DNA of 53,921 nucleotides from Acinetobacter courvalinii. Its GTDB lineage: Bacteria; Pseudomonadota; Gammaproteobacteria; Pseudomonadales; Moraxellaceae. The translations under genes were made by a program, and so were the position numbers. Positions within the stretch are counted from its first letter, which is position 1, and each line of letters starts with the position of its first letter. Of this stretch, positions 39,592-48,895 are shown piece by piece. The DNA lies in NCBI RefSeq assembly GCF_014635545.1, contig NZ_BMDA01000009.1, positions 1 to 53,921 of the forward strand. Direction: 5' to 3'. The notes below the pieces were generated by a model, which saw only the letters and a program-made list of their open reading frames with translations, was not told the DNA's origin and searched no databases.

Positions 39592-40191
39592 TTATCCACA
39601 ATAGCTCAAAAAAAGCGATCTTCGGATCGCTTTTTTCATTCTGCGCTGTTTTTAAATTTAAAATAATAAAGTTGAGCTGTTGTGGATAACTTGTTTTCGG
39701 TATTTTGAATTTAAAATTATGGGGGTAATTTGAATTTAAATATGCAGTGGATAAGTTGTTCTGTATTTTAAATTCAAAAAAGAGCGCCTGATTTAAATTT
39801 AAAAGTTAAGTCCAGAGTAGGTTTTTAAATTTAAATCATGGGCTGTGGATATCTATTTTTACCTAGAATAATAAGCTGAAAAATATAAGCTTAGCGTCTT
39901 CTGGATGTTTTGTTCGCATCATGTACTGTTTAAATCGAAGAAATGAATTTAAAAGTGGATAAGTTTTTTAAATTTAAATGCTCAAGTTATCCAGTATGGT
40001 ATTTTTGAATTTAAATTGGGCTTGTTGATAACTTTTAAATTTAAAATAAAGTCTGAATTATGAATTTAAAAGCAGGGTTTTAAATTTAAAAAACCGAGAA
40101 ATGAATTCAAAGTTACGTTTCCAAACTATACATCTTCATATAGCGTGTTAAGGTGGAGAGGAAATTTAAATTCAAAAGTTTTGGTTCAGTC
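39592..40191. other. oriC-like intergenic region: DnaA boxes plus AATTTAAA motifs
   Basis: A 600-bp gene-free region with two perfect DnaA boxes, at 39592-39600 (+) and 39681-39689 (-). Near matches lie at 39746-39754, 39844-39852, 39954-39962, 39987-39995 and 40023-40031. Interspersed are 13 copies of a motif built on AATTTAAA/TTTAAATT (39651, 39707, 39732, 39767, 39792, 39824, 39945, 39967, 40007, 40034, 40062, 40079, 40161). The copy at 40161-40177 is identical over 17 bases to one in oriC (19224-19240). Function unknown. Confidence 0.85.
39611..39636 (+). terminator. Terminator after purK
   Basis: AAAAGCGATC-TTCG-GATCGCTTTT with extra T residues; a UUCG tetraloop on a 10-bp stem. Confidence 0.93.
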
Positions 40192-41487
40192 ATGAAACGT
40201 CATTTTTCTTTTTTTCTAGGCACTGCCTTATTTACTTTTTTTAATCAGGCGCATGCCGAGCTGGTAATTAATGGCGCAGCCGTTTCTACACCAGCCACGA
40301 CCGCAGCGGTCGCCAGCAATTATACGCCCAATTCTAATTTTCAGGGCTGTATTGCCAATTTGCGTTCGCAGGCCATCGCATCGGGTGTTTCTGGTTCGAC
40401 CTATGATCGCTATACCCAAAATTTAACCCCGGATTATTCCGTGATTGATAAATTAAATTATCAGCCTGAATTTTCGACACCGATCTGGGATTATTTGTCT
40501 GGCCTTGTGGATAACGAGCGCGTTCAGGCAGGGCAGCAAAAATTAAATCAACACCGTGCAGTATTGAACCGTGTCGAGCAGGCCTATGGTGTCCCTGCGG
40601 AAACGGTTGTGGCCGTGTGGGGAGTGGAAAGTAATTATGGTGATATTTCCGGTAAATATCCTTTATTACAGGCTTTAGGAACATTAAGTTGTGAAGGTCG
40701 CCGTCAAAGTTATTTCCGTGGCGAGTTTTTTGCCACCATGCGTATTTTACAGCGCGGTGATTTAACGCAGGATCAGCTATACGGTTCATGGGCTGGGGCT
40801 TTTGGTCATACCCAGTTTATGCCATCGACTTATGAACGTTTAGCGGTTGATTTTGATGGTGATGGCCGTCGTGATCTGGTTTCTAGTACTACAGATGCTC
40901 TGGCTTCAACAGCAAACTTCTTAAAACGGGCAGGGTGGCAAACCGGTATGCCATGGGGCTTTGAAGTCAAAATCCCGCAAGGCATGTCGATTTCTGGTGA
41001 AAGCCGCCGTAATAAAAAGCCGTTAAATAGCTGGATAGCCCAAGGTGTGACCCGGGCCGACGGTACCGCATTGATTCAAGGTAATTTATCTGGCAGCACC
41101 CCGGCAGGGCTGATTTCTCCAGCCGGTGCTAATGGTCCCGTGTTCTTGGTATTTAAGAACTTTGACGCGATTTATAGCTATAACGCGGCTGAAAGCTATG
41201 GTTTAGCCATTGCCCATTTATCGGATCGTTTACGTGGTGGTACACCATTCTTAACTTCATGGCCAACCGATGATCCGGGTACTTCACGTGCGGAACGTCG
41301 TGAAATTCAACAGTTTTTAGTACAACGCGGTTATGATATTGGGACTGTGGATGGATTGATTGGTGATAAAAGCCGCCAGGCTATTCGCCAAGAGCAAACC
41401 CGTTTAGGCTTAAATCCAACCGGACGTGCAGGGCAGCAGATTTTACGCGCTTTCCGTCAGGAACAAGCCAAACAAATGATGCAATAA
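40192..41487 (+). CDS. MltB-type lytic murein transglycosylase
   Basis: Exported enzyme that cleaves the MurNAc-GlcNAc bond to leave 1,6-anhydro ends. The 431-aa protein has signal peptide MKRHFSFFLGTALFTFFNQAHA and an SLT_2/MltB catalytic domain with the catalytic Glu in VWGVESNYG near residue 145, GAFGHTQFMPSTY, and FDGDGRRDL. A C-terminal peptidoglycan-binding domain (residues about 360-425, IQQFLVQRGYDIGTVDGLIG) follows. A GTG-started frame opens at 40153 but would place AATTTAAA-motif sequence in the protein. The ATG at 40192 has the better signal peptide but no clear Shine-Dalgarno. Confidence 0.9.
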   Translation: MKRHFSFFLGTALFTFFNQAHAELVINGAAVSTPATTAAVASNYTPNSNFQGCIANLRSQAIASGVSGSTYDRYTQNLTPDYSVIDKLNYQPEFSTPIWDYLSGLVDNERVQAGQQKLNQHRAVLNRVEQAYGVPAETVVAVWGVESNYGDISGKYPLLQALGTLSCEGRRQSYFRGEFFATMRILQRGDLTQDQLYGSWAGAFGHTQFMPSTYERLAVDFDGDGRRDLVSSTTDALASTANFLKRAGWQTGMPWGFEVKIPQGMSISGESRRNKKPLNSWIAQGVTRADGTALIQGNLSGSTPAGLISPAGANGPVFLVFKNFDAIYSYNAAESYGLAIAHLSDRLRGGTPFLTSWPTDDPGTSRAERREIQQFLVQRGYDIGTVDGLIGDKSRQAIRQEQTRLGLNPTGRAGQQILRAFRQEQAKQMMQ

Positions 41488-41497
41488 TTGATGCATT

Positions 41498-41529
41498 AAA
41501 AAAAGGTCTGCCATATGCAGACCTTTTTT
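41498..41529. terminator. Terminator between mltB-like and the 123-aa gene
   Basis: A7-GGTCTGC / CATAT / GCAGACC-T7, symmetric for converging genes. Confidence 0.92.
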
Positions 41530-41532
41530 ATA

Positions 41533-41904
41533 TTAAGGGGCAGGATCGAGTTTAACGGCTTCTAAAATATCGAAAATCACTGCAGTTACATCCTGACTTA
41601 AATCACGGTCATTAAAAATTTCATAAGCAGTAATGGTCACATCTGTATCGCTCGGGAGTTGCTTTTGTTCTTCTTCAACCAGATGTTCGATGGGTAATAA
41701 GGTCTGTTTGACTTCCAGATGTAAAATCTCGTCATAGGCGACATTTTCATCTTCCAGCTCAACTTCTTGCTCGTTGAAATAGGGAATCAAAATGGAATGG
41801 AGAAAGGGGCTAATATCTTCAATATTCAAGAATTCGATATCACGAGTCTGCTCAATCGTACTGATGTGGTCGTTCACTTCAATTAAGATATGATAATAAC
41901 TCAT
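41533..41904 (-). CDS. Hypothetical acidic 123-aa protein
   Basis: Starts MSYYHILIEVNDHI; GGAGATCGGC before the ATG at 41904 sets the start although the frame opens 72 bases upstream. It is strongly acidic (EVELEDENVAYDE; HLVEEEQ), with no signal peptide or membrane segment, so cytoplasmic. I do not recognise a family. It follows the matrixin genes on the same strand with a 123-bp gap. Whether it belongs to that locus is unclear. Confidence 0.72.
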   Translation of the reverse strand: MSYYHILIEVNDHISTIEQTRDIEFLNIEDISPFLHSILIPYFNEQEVELEDENVAYDEILHLEVKQTLLPIEHLVEEEQKQLPSDTDVTITAYEIFNDRDLSQDVTAVIFDILEAVKLDPAP

Positions 41905-42027
41905 GCCGATCTCCATTAAGATAAATATGATGTTTTCATCCACAATAACATGAATAAATCCAAAGAATCGACCCATTCTTGTTACTAAGCAAGCGATAAT
42001 GGATAAAACACCTATATTTTATAGGGA

Positions 42028-42939
42028 TTAAGGCGCTCGAGAAAAACCCAATAATTCCAGATCGGTATCCGTCAGCTGAAAATCTTTTGCATTCTGCTCT
42101 TTAATGCGAGGATACATTAAAGATTTAGGATCTTGAGTATGCTTTAGGCCTAAAGCATGCCCAAATTCATGCGCGAGTGTTAGGCGTAAGTCGTCCATGG
42201 ATGAAAATTCATAAATAAAAATCTGTTGACCGTGAAACTGACCTTTATGCAGGACCTGAGGTTTAAAGGTCTGGTTAAATGCCGCTACGGATTCAGTCAA
42301 TTGTTGGTAGAGCTGTTTCGATTGCTCTGTTTGCGCATTGAATTGTTGGACCAGCTGATTATGCTCAGCAATTTTGGTCTGTAAATCGCTCGCTTGCTGT
42401 TGCAGGGTGTGTTGTTGTTGCTGCAGTCGTGCAACTTGCTTTGAGTTTTGAGCGGGGGCTTTGAGATTTTGCAGGGCCTGCTGATACTTTTGCTGATTAT
42501 TTTGATATTCAATCTTTTGTAATTCGAGTTGAGTCCTGGAGTCAGCAACACTTTGTTTTAGACGCTGTAATTGCTGATTTTGCGCTAACCAATGCTGTTG
42601 TTCCTGCTCAAGCTGGTTCAGATTTTCCGAGCGTTTCATGCTGCGTACTTGACGCTGATCAAATACCAAATGAATGACAAACTCGGCTTCTGGATCATAG
42701 ACAAAATACTGTTGTGCGGTATCTTTTGCCCAGATGGCAGCCGCCTGTTGGCTTAACTCAATCATTTGTTGTTGCGTGATATTGAGACGTGGATCCAGAT
42801 CGGCAATCCGGTAGCGTAGAGGATGCTCGCTGCTATAACGGATTTGTGTTTGAGGGGCGTTTGAGGAAATTTGGGCAAAAGCTGGCGCTTGGACCAGCAT
42901 GAACACACATGTAGCCAATAAATGAGAAAAACAACGCAT
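42028..42939 (-). CDS. Secreted matrixin-type metalloprotease with coiled-coil insertion (1)
   Basis: A 303-aa exported protein with signal peptide MRCFSHLLATCVFMLVQAPAFA. The N-terminal half of a metzincin fold (LRYRIADLDPRLN ... AAAIWAKDTAQ ... FVIHLVFDQRQ, residues about 41-97) is followed by about 130 residues of Gln-rich coiled coil. The fold then resumes at QIFIYEF and carries the zinc motif AHEFGHALGLKHT near residues 256-268 and the Met-turn SLMYP near 273. The catalytic Glu and three His are intact. No cysteine-switch propeptide is seen. One of three paralogs; substrate unknown. Confidence 0.82.
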   Translation of the reverse strand: MRCFSHLLATCVFMLVQAPAFAQISSNAPQTQIRYSSEHPLRYRIADLDPRLNITQQQMIELSQQAAAIWAKDTAQQYFVYDPEAEFVIHLVFDQRQVRSMKRSENLNQLEQEQQHWLAQNQQLQRLKQSVADSRTQLELQKIEYQNNQQKYQQALQNLKAPAQNSKQVARLQQQQHTLQQQASDLQTKIAEHNQLVQQFNAQTEQSKQLYQQLTESVAAFNQTFKPQVLHKGQFHGQQIFIYEFSSMDDLRLTLAHEFGHALGLKHTQDPKSLMYPRIKEQNAKDFQLTDTDLELLGFSRAP

Positions 42940-43321
42940 AAAGGGAGATAAAGCTTGAAAAAGGTCGCATTTTAATCAGTTTAAACAGGGAGTCAAATGG
43001 ATCAATTGAGTGAAGGGTGAGAATTTGGGAAGATATTTCTAGAAAATGAATAAAAATACAGATGTAGAAAAAAGTAAGTAAAATATAGCGGAATAGAGCA
43101 AGTTTGCTGCTAAAGTGAATAAAAAATAAAATCAGAACAGGTGTTTAATTTTTATCCTTTTCTCATGTGTGCTCATCTAAAGAGCGTGTCTAAACTAGGC
43201 AAAGCATAAAATAAAGGATTGAAAATTATTTTATTTTTCACATAAAAGCCAAAATTTAACTGATTGAAAAGTAGACAATGAGTCTAGTCGTTCCTCAATC
43301 GTTACCAAATTGGGGGAATCA
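42940..43321. other. 382-bp A+T-rich gap between matrixin genes
   Basis: Holds no convincing gene. It presumably contains the promoter of the matrixin at 42028. An imperfect hairpin (CCTCAAT / ATTGGGG near 43294-43317) may terminate the upstream matrixin. Confidence 0.4.
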
Positions 43322-44233
43322 TTAATACATGGCTTTCACCAGGTCTTTATCAGAATGGGTTAATGCGAACTTTTGCAGGTTCTGTTGTTGAATAATCGGG
43401 TACATCAAAGAGCTTGGATCATCAGTATGGGCAAAACCTAAGGCATGCCCAAACTCATGCGCCAGCGTTAAGCGTAGGTCATGTGTGGATGAAAATTCAT
43501 AAATCATGATGTGTTTGCCATCAAAATGGCCTTTGTGGAACAGACGGGGTTGAAAGATCTGATTAAACTGATTGGCAGAAGCCACCAGTTGCTGATTGCC
43601 TTGATTTAAAGCCCGAATGTCCTGATTAAGCTGTCGGCTACGTTGATTATGTTGCTGAATGTCCTGTTGCAAAGCTAAAGCTTGCTGCTGTAAGGCAGTT
43701 TGTCGTTGTGCCAGTTGATCCGCCAGAACTTTTGAAGAAGAGCGCTGCTGGTTAAAGTGCTGCACATCCTGATTATATTGCTGAAATTGTGCGTTAAGTT
43801 GTGCCTGTTTATCGGCAATCAAGGCCGAATTTTGCTGAATATCCGCCTTGACCTGCTGTAATTGTTGATTCTGTTTATGCCATTGTTGCTGGTCTTGCTG
43901 CAGTTGTTGCAGGCTCTGCACGCGATCTGTACTGCGTTGTTGACGTTCATCAAAAACCAGATTGATACTAAATTCCGCCTCTGGATCATAGATAAAATTT
44001 TGCTGGCCTGTTTCATGTTCCCAGATTTTGGCTGCTTGCTGCGTCAGTTCAAGCACTTGTTGCTGACTTAAATGAAAGCGTGGATCAATATCGGCAATAC
44101 GATAATGCAGTGTTTTTTTGATGGTTTGATGCTGATGCGGATTAACCGGATTGATATTGGTCTGGGCATAGCTAAGGTGAGGGGAGAGCGTACAGAAATA
44201 TACTGCAAGCATCACCATATTCGTAATACGCAT
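43322..44233 (-). CDS. Secreted matrixin-type metalloprotease with coiled-coil insertion (2)
   Basis: A 303-aa paralog of the genes on either side. Signal peptide MRITNMVMLAVYFCTLSPHLSYA, first metzincin half with LHYRIADIDPRFHLSQQQ, a long coiled coil very rich in Gln (residues about 100-215), then HIMIYEFSSTHDLRLTLAHEFGHALGFAHT and the Met-turn SLMYP. All zinc ligands are present. The C-terminus differs from the other two, ending at DKDLVKAMY. GGGGAG lies 8 bases before the ATG; the start codon is partly inside a small hairpin (44232-44261). Confidence 0.82.
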   Translation of the reverse strand: MRITNMVMLAVYFCTLSPHLSYAQTNINPVNPHQHQTIKKTLHYRIADIDPRFHLSQQQVLELTQQAAKIWEHETGQQNFIYDPEAEFSINLVFDERQQRSTDRVQSLQQLQQDQQQWHKQNQQLQQVKADIQQNSALIADKQAQLNAQFQQYNQDVQHFNQQRSSSKVLADQLAQRQTALQQQALALQQDIQQHNQRSRQLNQDIRALNQGNQQLVASANQFNQIFQPRLFHKGHFDGKHIMIYEFSSTHDLRLTLAHEFGHALGFAHTDDPSSLMYPIIQQQNLQKFALTHSDKDLVKAMY

Positions 44234-44261
44234 AAGCCAAACTCCCCTAAATAAGGCTTAT
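44232..44261 (-). promoter_or_regulatory. Hairpin enclosing the ribosome site of matrixin 2
   Basis: ATAAGCC and GGCTTAT (7 bp) pair across the ribosome site; the right arm includes the first two bases of the start codon and the AGGGGAG sits in the loop. It could modulate translation. Confidence 0.35.
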
Positions 44262-44623
44262 TTTTGAGCAGTATTGGATTCAGGTCAAAACGCTATCTAT
44301 TTAATAAATAAAACTAAAAAGTGTGATTTTTTTCTAATAAATAAAAAAATAAATCGAATAATTTACACAATCTTAAAATCAGCAGCTTGTCTGTTTTTTG
44401 TTCATAATTCCAAGAGAATCAAAAGATTAAATTTATTAAGCACGGAACAGCTGTATAAATAGCGATAAAAGCCTTGATTGTTACCTTTTGTAAAATATTG
44501 ATAAATTGGCAATTTTTTATAATTTTTGATAAAAAATTGCTGCTTTGTGACATTTAATGTCGAGGCGTATTTTAAGCAAAATGTGAATGATCGCTCATTC
44601 TGGAAGGGTTTTATTTTCTCTAC
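44262..44623. other. Gene-free A+T-rich region between matrixins 2 and 3
   Basis: About 360 bases with many poly-A/T runs and no gene, repeat or clear terminator seen. The promoter of matrixin 2 is expected near 44300-44450 but could not be picked out. Confidence 0.4.
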
Positions 44624-45532
44624 TTATCTGGCCTTTAACAGACTTAAATCTGCTTCAGTGAGGCGAAAATGCGCCCTATCCTGATCTTTCATAATCGGAT
44701 GCATCAATGCATGTGGATCATCAGTATGTTGTAGGCCTAAGGCATGGCCGAATTCATGCGCCAGCGTTAAACGTAGATCATCCTCAGATTCAAATTCATA
44801 AATCAGAATCTGTTTGCTATTAAATAGGCCTTTATGGAATAAATGTGGCTTAAAACGTTGTTTATATTGGTCAACGGATGCATTCAATTGCTGGTCCAGT
44901 GCATTAAGCTCATCTATTTGCTGATTGAGCTGCTGAATCTTCTGATTGTACTGGTCAATTTCCTGTTTAAGCGACTGTACATTTTGCTGCAAAGCCTGTT
45001 GTCGCTGTTGAAGACCATCAGGATTGGCGAATACCGCCGGATTCTGCCGAACCTGTTGCTGTGCTTGCTGATAGGCCTGAATTTGCTGATTTAATTGTTG
45101 CTGTTTTAAGCCTAAAAATTGCCGGCTTTGAAGAATTTCCTGTTCAATCTGATCTAAGGATTTCTTTTTCTCTCGCCAGCGTTGCTGATTGGATTCAAGC
45201 TGGCTTAAATGTTCCCGACGTTGTTCACTCTCGATTTGACGCTCATCATAAATGAGATGTATTGCCAGCTGGGCCTTTGGATCATAAACCAGATAATCCT
45301 GTCCTGTACCGTCTTTCCAGATCTGGGCGGCTTGCTCACTGATCGCCTGCACTTGCTCAAGGCTAAGCTTAAAACGTGGATCCACCTCAGCAATACGATA
45401 GCGGAGCCGTGTATCAAAGGGTTTGCTGATACGATCGATCAATGAGTTAAATTTAAGCTGCGGGTGTTGGTAGGTTTGATAACCCGACCAGAACAGAAAC
45501 ATTGCCAATATAACAACGAGGAGATGCTTCAT
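44624..45532 (-). CDS. Matrixin-type metalloprotease with coiled-coil insertion (3), membrane-anchored or secreted
   Basis: A 302-aa paralog. The N-terminal hydrophobic segment MKHLLVVILAMFLFWSGYQTYQ has no clear cleavage site and may be a signal anchor. The metzincin halves flank a Gln-rich coiled coil (residues about 100-215). The zinc motif AHEFGHALGLQHT lies near residue 256 and the Met-turn is ALMHP, with His for the usual Tyr. The gene overlaps the upstream membrane-protein gene by four bases, so these two are translationally coupled. Confidence 0.82.
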   Translation of the reverse strand: MKHLLVVILAMFLFWSGYQTYQHPQLKFNSLIDRISKPFDTRLRYRIAEVDPRFKLSLEQVQAISEQAAQIWKDGTGQDYLVYDPKAQLAIHLIYDERQIESEQRREHLSQLESNQQRWREKKKSLDQIEQEILQSRQFLGLKQQQLNQQIQAYQQAQQQVRQNPAVFANPDGLQQRQQALQQNVQSLKQEIDQYNQKIQQLNQQIDELNALDQQLNASVDQYKQRFKPHLFHKGLFNSKQILIYEFESEDDLRLTLAHEFGHALGLQHTDDPHALMHPIMKDQDRAHFRLTEADLSLLKAR

Positions 45533-45945
45533 TGCTTAGGTGTGCAGAATAAAGACTGATACAGGCTCGGGAGCAGGAGAATTCCCCAGATCAGTGTCGC
45601 AAAAATATTGCCCATTTCATAAAAAATAGCACCCAGACCCGATATGAATGTCCAGGAAAAACCGGGTAATAGATAAAGCAGTAACAAGGGGAAATAGCTA
45701 TACAGATATAAGGTTCTTGCCCATGCCTTAAAGAAAAATAAACCCGCTAACATGATCACAGCAATGATTGAGGCTAGGCCTGAAAGTAGAATTTCCCAGT
45801 TTTGGGGTTCGGTTGCCAGCAATTCCGCTACGGCAATAGAGCGTTGATCATAGGCATCCAAGATTGTGCCTAAACCAATACAAAGCAGTGAAGCACTTAA
45901 TAACAGTCTAAATTTGGATTTGCTAAGGATAGGATCATTTTTCAT
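45529..45945 (-). CDS. Small four-helix membrane protein coupled to matrixin 3
   Basis: A 138-aa protein with four hydrophobic segments (residues about 12-28, 50-72, 78-95, 104-130) and short charged ends. I do not recognise a family. The ATGA overlap with the matrixin gene suggests that the two products act together, for example as an anchor or regulator of the protease (inference). Confidence 0.75.
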   Translation of the reverse strand: MKNDPILSKSKFRLLLSASLLCIGLGTILDAYDQRSIAVAELLATEPQNWEILLSGLASIIAVIMLAGLFFFKAWARTLYLYSYFPLLLLYLLPGFSWTFISGLGAIFYEMGNIFATLIWGILLLPSLYQSLFCTPKQ

Positions 45946-46096
45946 TTTTAGCGCTGAAGGATTTTTTAATTGCCTGAATTATACATAAAAAGAATTCAGT
46001 TCCTTCAATTGTTGCAAGCGTTTGCGGAAGGGGGAAATAAGCGGTTTATAGCACGTGCATGCCTATGATTTGGCTCAAACAGCAGATATTTAAAAT

Positions 46097-46126
46097 AAAA
46101 AAACCGCGCTTACGCGCGGTTTTTTT
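46097..46126 (-). terminator. Terminator after dnaK
   Basis: AAACCGCGC-TTAC-GCGCGGTTT flanked by long A and T runs; a GC-rich strong stem 12 bases beyond the dnaK stop. Confidence 0.94.
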
Positions 46127-46137
46127 AAAGAGACAAA

Positions 46138-48084
46138 TTATTTTTTGTCATCTTTTACTTCTGTGAACTCAGCATCTACAACGCCATCGTCCGCTTTTTG
46201 TTGTTGACCCGCATCGCCACCTTGGAATGCATTTGGATCAAAACCTTCTGCGCCGCCAGCTGCACCTTGTGCTTGTTCATAAGCACGTTGTGTAATTGGC
46301 ATCAAGATGTTTTGTAAAGCTTCAGTTTTCGCTTTGATGTCTTCAACATCATTTTCTTTAGTTGCTGCTTCAAGTTCAGAAACGGCAGTGCTTACAGCTG
46401 TTTTTTCATCTTCAGTGACTTTATCACCAAGATCTTTCACAGCTTTGGTCGAGCTTGAAATTAATGCATCAGCTTCGTTACGTGCTTTTGCAAGTTCTTC
46501 AAACTTACGGTCTTCTTCTGCATTCGCTTCAGCATCTTTGATCATTGCTTCGATTTCAGCATCAGACAAACCTGAGTTTGCTTTAATCTGGATCGATTGC
46601 TCTTTACCTGTGCTCTTATCTTTCGCTGATACTTTCAAGATACCGTCAGCGTTGATGTCGAACGATACTTCAATTTGCGGTACGCCACGTGGAGCAGGTG
46701 GGATATCGCCTAACTGGAAGTTACCCAACAATTTGTTTTGTTGAGCCATTTTACGTTCACCCTGGTAAACCGAAATGTCTACTGCAGGCTGGTTATCAGC
46801 AGCGGTAGAGAACACTTGTGATTTCTTCGCAGGAATCGTGGTGTTTTTCTCAATGATCGGAGTCAATACGCCGCCCATTGTTTCGATACCTAAAGTTAAC
46901 GGTGTTACGTCTAATAAAAGCACGTCAGTTTTGTCACCAGACAATACTGCACCTTGAATCGCTGCACCAATCGCAACTGCTTCGTCAGGGTTCACGTCTT
47001 TACGTGGCTCTTTACCGAAGAATTCTTGTACTTTTTGTTGTACAAGTGGCATACGAGACTGACCACCAACCAAGATTACGTCAGAGATGTCAGAAGTCGA
47101 AAGACCTGCATCTTTAAGTGCAATACGGCAAGGCTCAATTGTACGAGCAACTAAGTCAGCAACCAAACCTTCAAGTTTCGCACGTGTTACGTTGATCACT
47201 AAGTGTTTAGGACCAGTCGCATCAGCGGTGATGTATGGAAGGTTAATTTCAGTTGCATTTGATGAAGAAAGCTCGATTTTTGCTTTTTCAGCAGCTTCTT
47301 TCAAACGTTGTAACGCAAGTGGATCATTTTTCAAGTTCACACTTTGTTCTTTTTTGAATTCTTCAACTAGGAATTCAATTAATGCGTTATCAAAGTCTTC
47401 ACCACCAAGGAAAGTATCACCGTTTGTTGATAACACTTCGATTTGTTGGTCGCCATCAAGGTCTGCGATTTCAATGATTGATACGTCAAAAGTACCACCA
47501 CCTAAGTCGTAAACTGCAACTTTACGGTCGCCTTCTTTTTTGTCCATACCGAACGCAAGTGCAGCAGCAGTTGGTTCGTTAATGATACGTTTAACGTCTA
47601 AGCCAGCGATTTTACCCGCATCTTTAGTTGCTTGACGTTGCGCATCGTTAAAGTAAGCAGGAACAGTAATCACTGCTTCTGTAACTGTTTCACCTAAATA
47701 GTCTTCTGCAGTTTTTTTCATCTTTTTCAAGATTTCAGCAGAGATCTGTTGAGGTGCTAATTTTTTGTCATTTACTTCAACCCAAGCATCACCATTGTCA
47801 GCTTTGATGATTTTGTAAGGTACAAGACCGATATCTTTTTGTACCGCTTGGTCTTCATAACGACGACCAATTAAACGCTTGATCGCGAATAATGTATTTT
47901 TCGGGTTGGTTACCGCTTGGCGTTTAGCACTTTGACCTACTAAGATCTCGCCATCTTTATAAGCGATGATCGATGGAGTTGTACGTGCGCCTTCAGCGTT
48001 TTCGATTACTTTTACTTTATCGCCTTCAAGTACAGCAACACATGAGTTGGTAGTACCTAAGTCAATACCAATAATTTTTGCCAT
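46138..48084 (-). CDS. dnaK: Hsp70 chaperone DnaK
   Basis: ATP-dependent cytoplasmic chaperone working with GrpE and DnaJ. The 648-aa protein has the Hsp70 nucleotide domain signatures [13 protein letters not shown] (residues 6-18), [13 protein letters not shown] near residue 195 and [11 protein letters not shown] near residue 337. The [18 protein letters not shown] linker, substrate domain and [11 protein letters not shown]-terminus are also present. The frame runs 30 bases further up, but MAKIIG after AGAGGAACAC is right. It follows grpE on the same strand; dnaJ is not in the window. A sigma-32-like promoter lies in the gap. Confidence 0.98.
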   Translation of the reverse strand: MAKIIGIDLGTTNSCVAVLEGDKVKVIENAEGARTTPSIIAYKDGEILVGQSAKRQAVTNPKNTLFAIKRLIGRRYEDQAVQKDIGLVPYKIIKADNGDAWVEVNDKKLAPQQISAEILKKMKKTAEDYLGETVTEAVITVPAYFNDAQRQATKDAGKIAGLDVKRIINEPTAAALAFGMDKKEGDRKVAVYDLGGGTFDVSIIEIADLDGDQQIEVLSTNGDTFLGGEDFDNALIEFLVEEFKKEQSVNLKNDPLALQRLKEAAEKAKIELSSSNATEINLPYITADATGPKHLVINVTRAKLEGLVADLVARTIEPCRIALKDAGLSTSDISDVILVGGQSRMPLVQQKVQEFFGKEPRKDVNPDEAVAIGAAIQGAVLSGDKTDVLLLDVTPLTLGIETMGGVLTPIIEKNTTIPAKKSQVFSTAADNQPAVDISVYQGERKMAQQNKLLGNFQLGDIPPAPRGVPQIEVSFDINADGILKVSAKDKSTGKEQSIQIKANSGLSDAEIEAMIKDAEANAEEDRKFEELAKARNEADALISSSTKAVKDLGDKVTEDEKTAVSTAVSELEAATKENDVEDIKAKTEALQNILMPITQRAYEQAQGAAGGAEGFDPNAFQGGDAGQQQKADDGVVDAEFTEVKDDKK

Positions 48085-48135
48085 TGATTGTGTTCCTCTA
48101 AAATTTTGTTGCAATGTTTTTGCTTGTTATTCGAT

Positions 48136-48161
48136 ATGAGAGTCAATCGGTTTTTTTCAAG
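48136..48161 (-). promoter_or_regulatory. Possible sigma-32 promoter of dnaK
   Basis: On the minus strand, CTTGAA (48156-48161), a 15-nt spacer, and CTCAT (48136-48140), close to the heat-shock consensus CTTGAA-N13-15-CCCATnT. It lies about 50-75 bases before the dnaK start. Confidence 0.5.
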
Positions 48162-48236
48162 CATTTTTATGAAAAAAAATCAAAAAACTCTCAAATTTCT
48201 GCATTTTTGAGCAAATAAATGCTCTGCCCATGGGGA

Positions 48237-48782
48237 TTATTGGCCCACCATCACCATGGCTGGGCGGAGTAGGCGACCATTTAAGGTATAACCTTTCTGT
48301 AAAACAGTGCCGATTTGGTTGGCTTGGGCATTTGGATCAATCCCTACCGCCTGGTGTAAATCTGCATTGAAACCATTTTGGGTATCTGCTTCGACTACGC
48401 CAAACTTCTCAAGCGTGGTCAATAATGATTTCAAAGTCAGCTTAACGCCTTCAAGTACCGGTGTTTCTTCTTCGCCAGCTGCCTGAATTGCACGCTCGAG
48501 GTTATCGACAGAATCGAGCAATTCTTTTGCGAACTTCTCAAGCACGGTATCTTTATGCTTTTCAGATTCACGTTGAATACGCTCTACACTTTTCTGCGCT
48601 TCATAAACCGCATTGGCAGTACGTGCTTTTTCTAATTTCAGGCTTTCTTCAAGTTTGGTGATTTGCGCTTGTAAATCTTCAACGCTAAGCTCGTTTGCCT
48701 GCTCTACACCTTCAGCTTGAGTTTGTTCAGTCTGTTGCTCATTTTGAATGTCTTGAGCTTGCTCATTGTGCTCATTAGCCAT
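48237..48782 (-). CDS. grpE: Nucleotide exchange factor GrpE
   Basis: Exchange factor for DnaK. The 181-aa protein has an acidic Gln/Glu-rich N-terminal tail, a long helix (residues about 30-85) with the [21 protein letters not shown] pattern, and a C-terminal beta domain ending [11 protein letters not shown]. The frame starts 33 bases upstream, but GGAGATCATCA before ATG 48782 gives the family N-terminus MANEHNEQ. It is followed by dnaK after 152 bases, with a small GAGCA/TGCTC hairpin (48209-48224) in between. Confidence 0.96.
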   Translation of the reverse strand: MANEHNEQAQDIQNEQQTEQTQAEGVEQANELSVEDLQAQITKLEESLKLEKARTANAVYEAQKSVERIQRESEKHKDTVLEKFAKELLDSVDNLERAIQAAGEEETPVLEGVKLTLKSLLTTLEKFGVVEADTQNGFNADLHQAVGIDPNAQANQIGTVLQKGYTLNGRLLRPAMVMVGQ

Positions 48783-48895
48783 TGATGATCTCCGTTGAAA
48801 AAAGTTCTTAAACATGTACAGTCCTTTTGGCGTGAATGCTCTTAGGGTTAAACCCGAACTGCCACATCTTGGTCATTCATTGATAGGGATGAAGT

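Noticed and set aside
41533-41904. Immunity or inhibitor protein for the matrixins
   Set aside because: Only proximity supports it; the protein has no signal peptide, while the proteases are exported.
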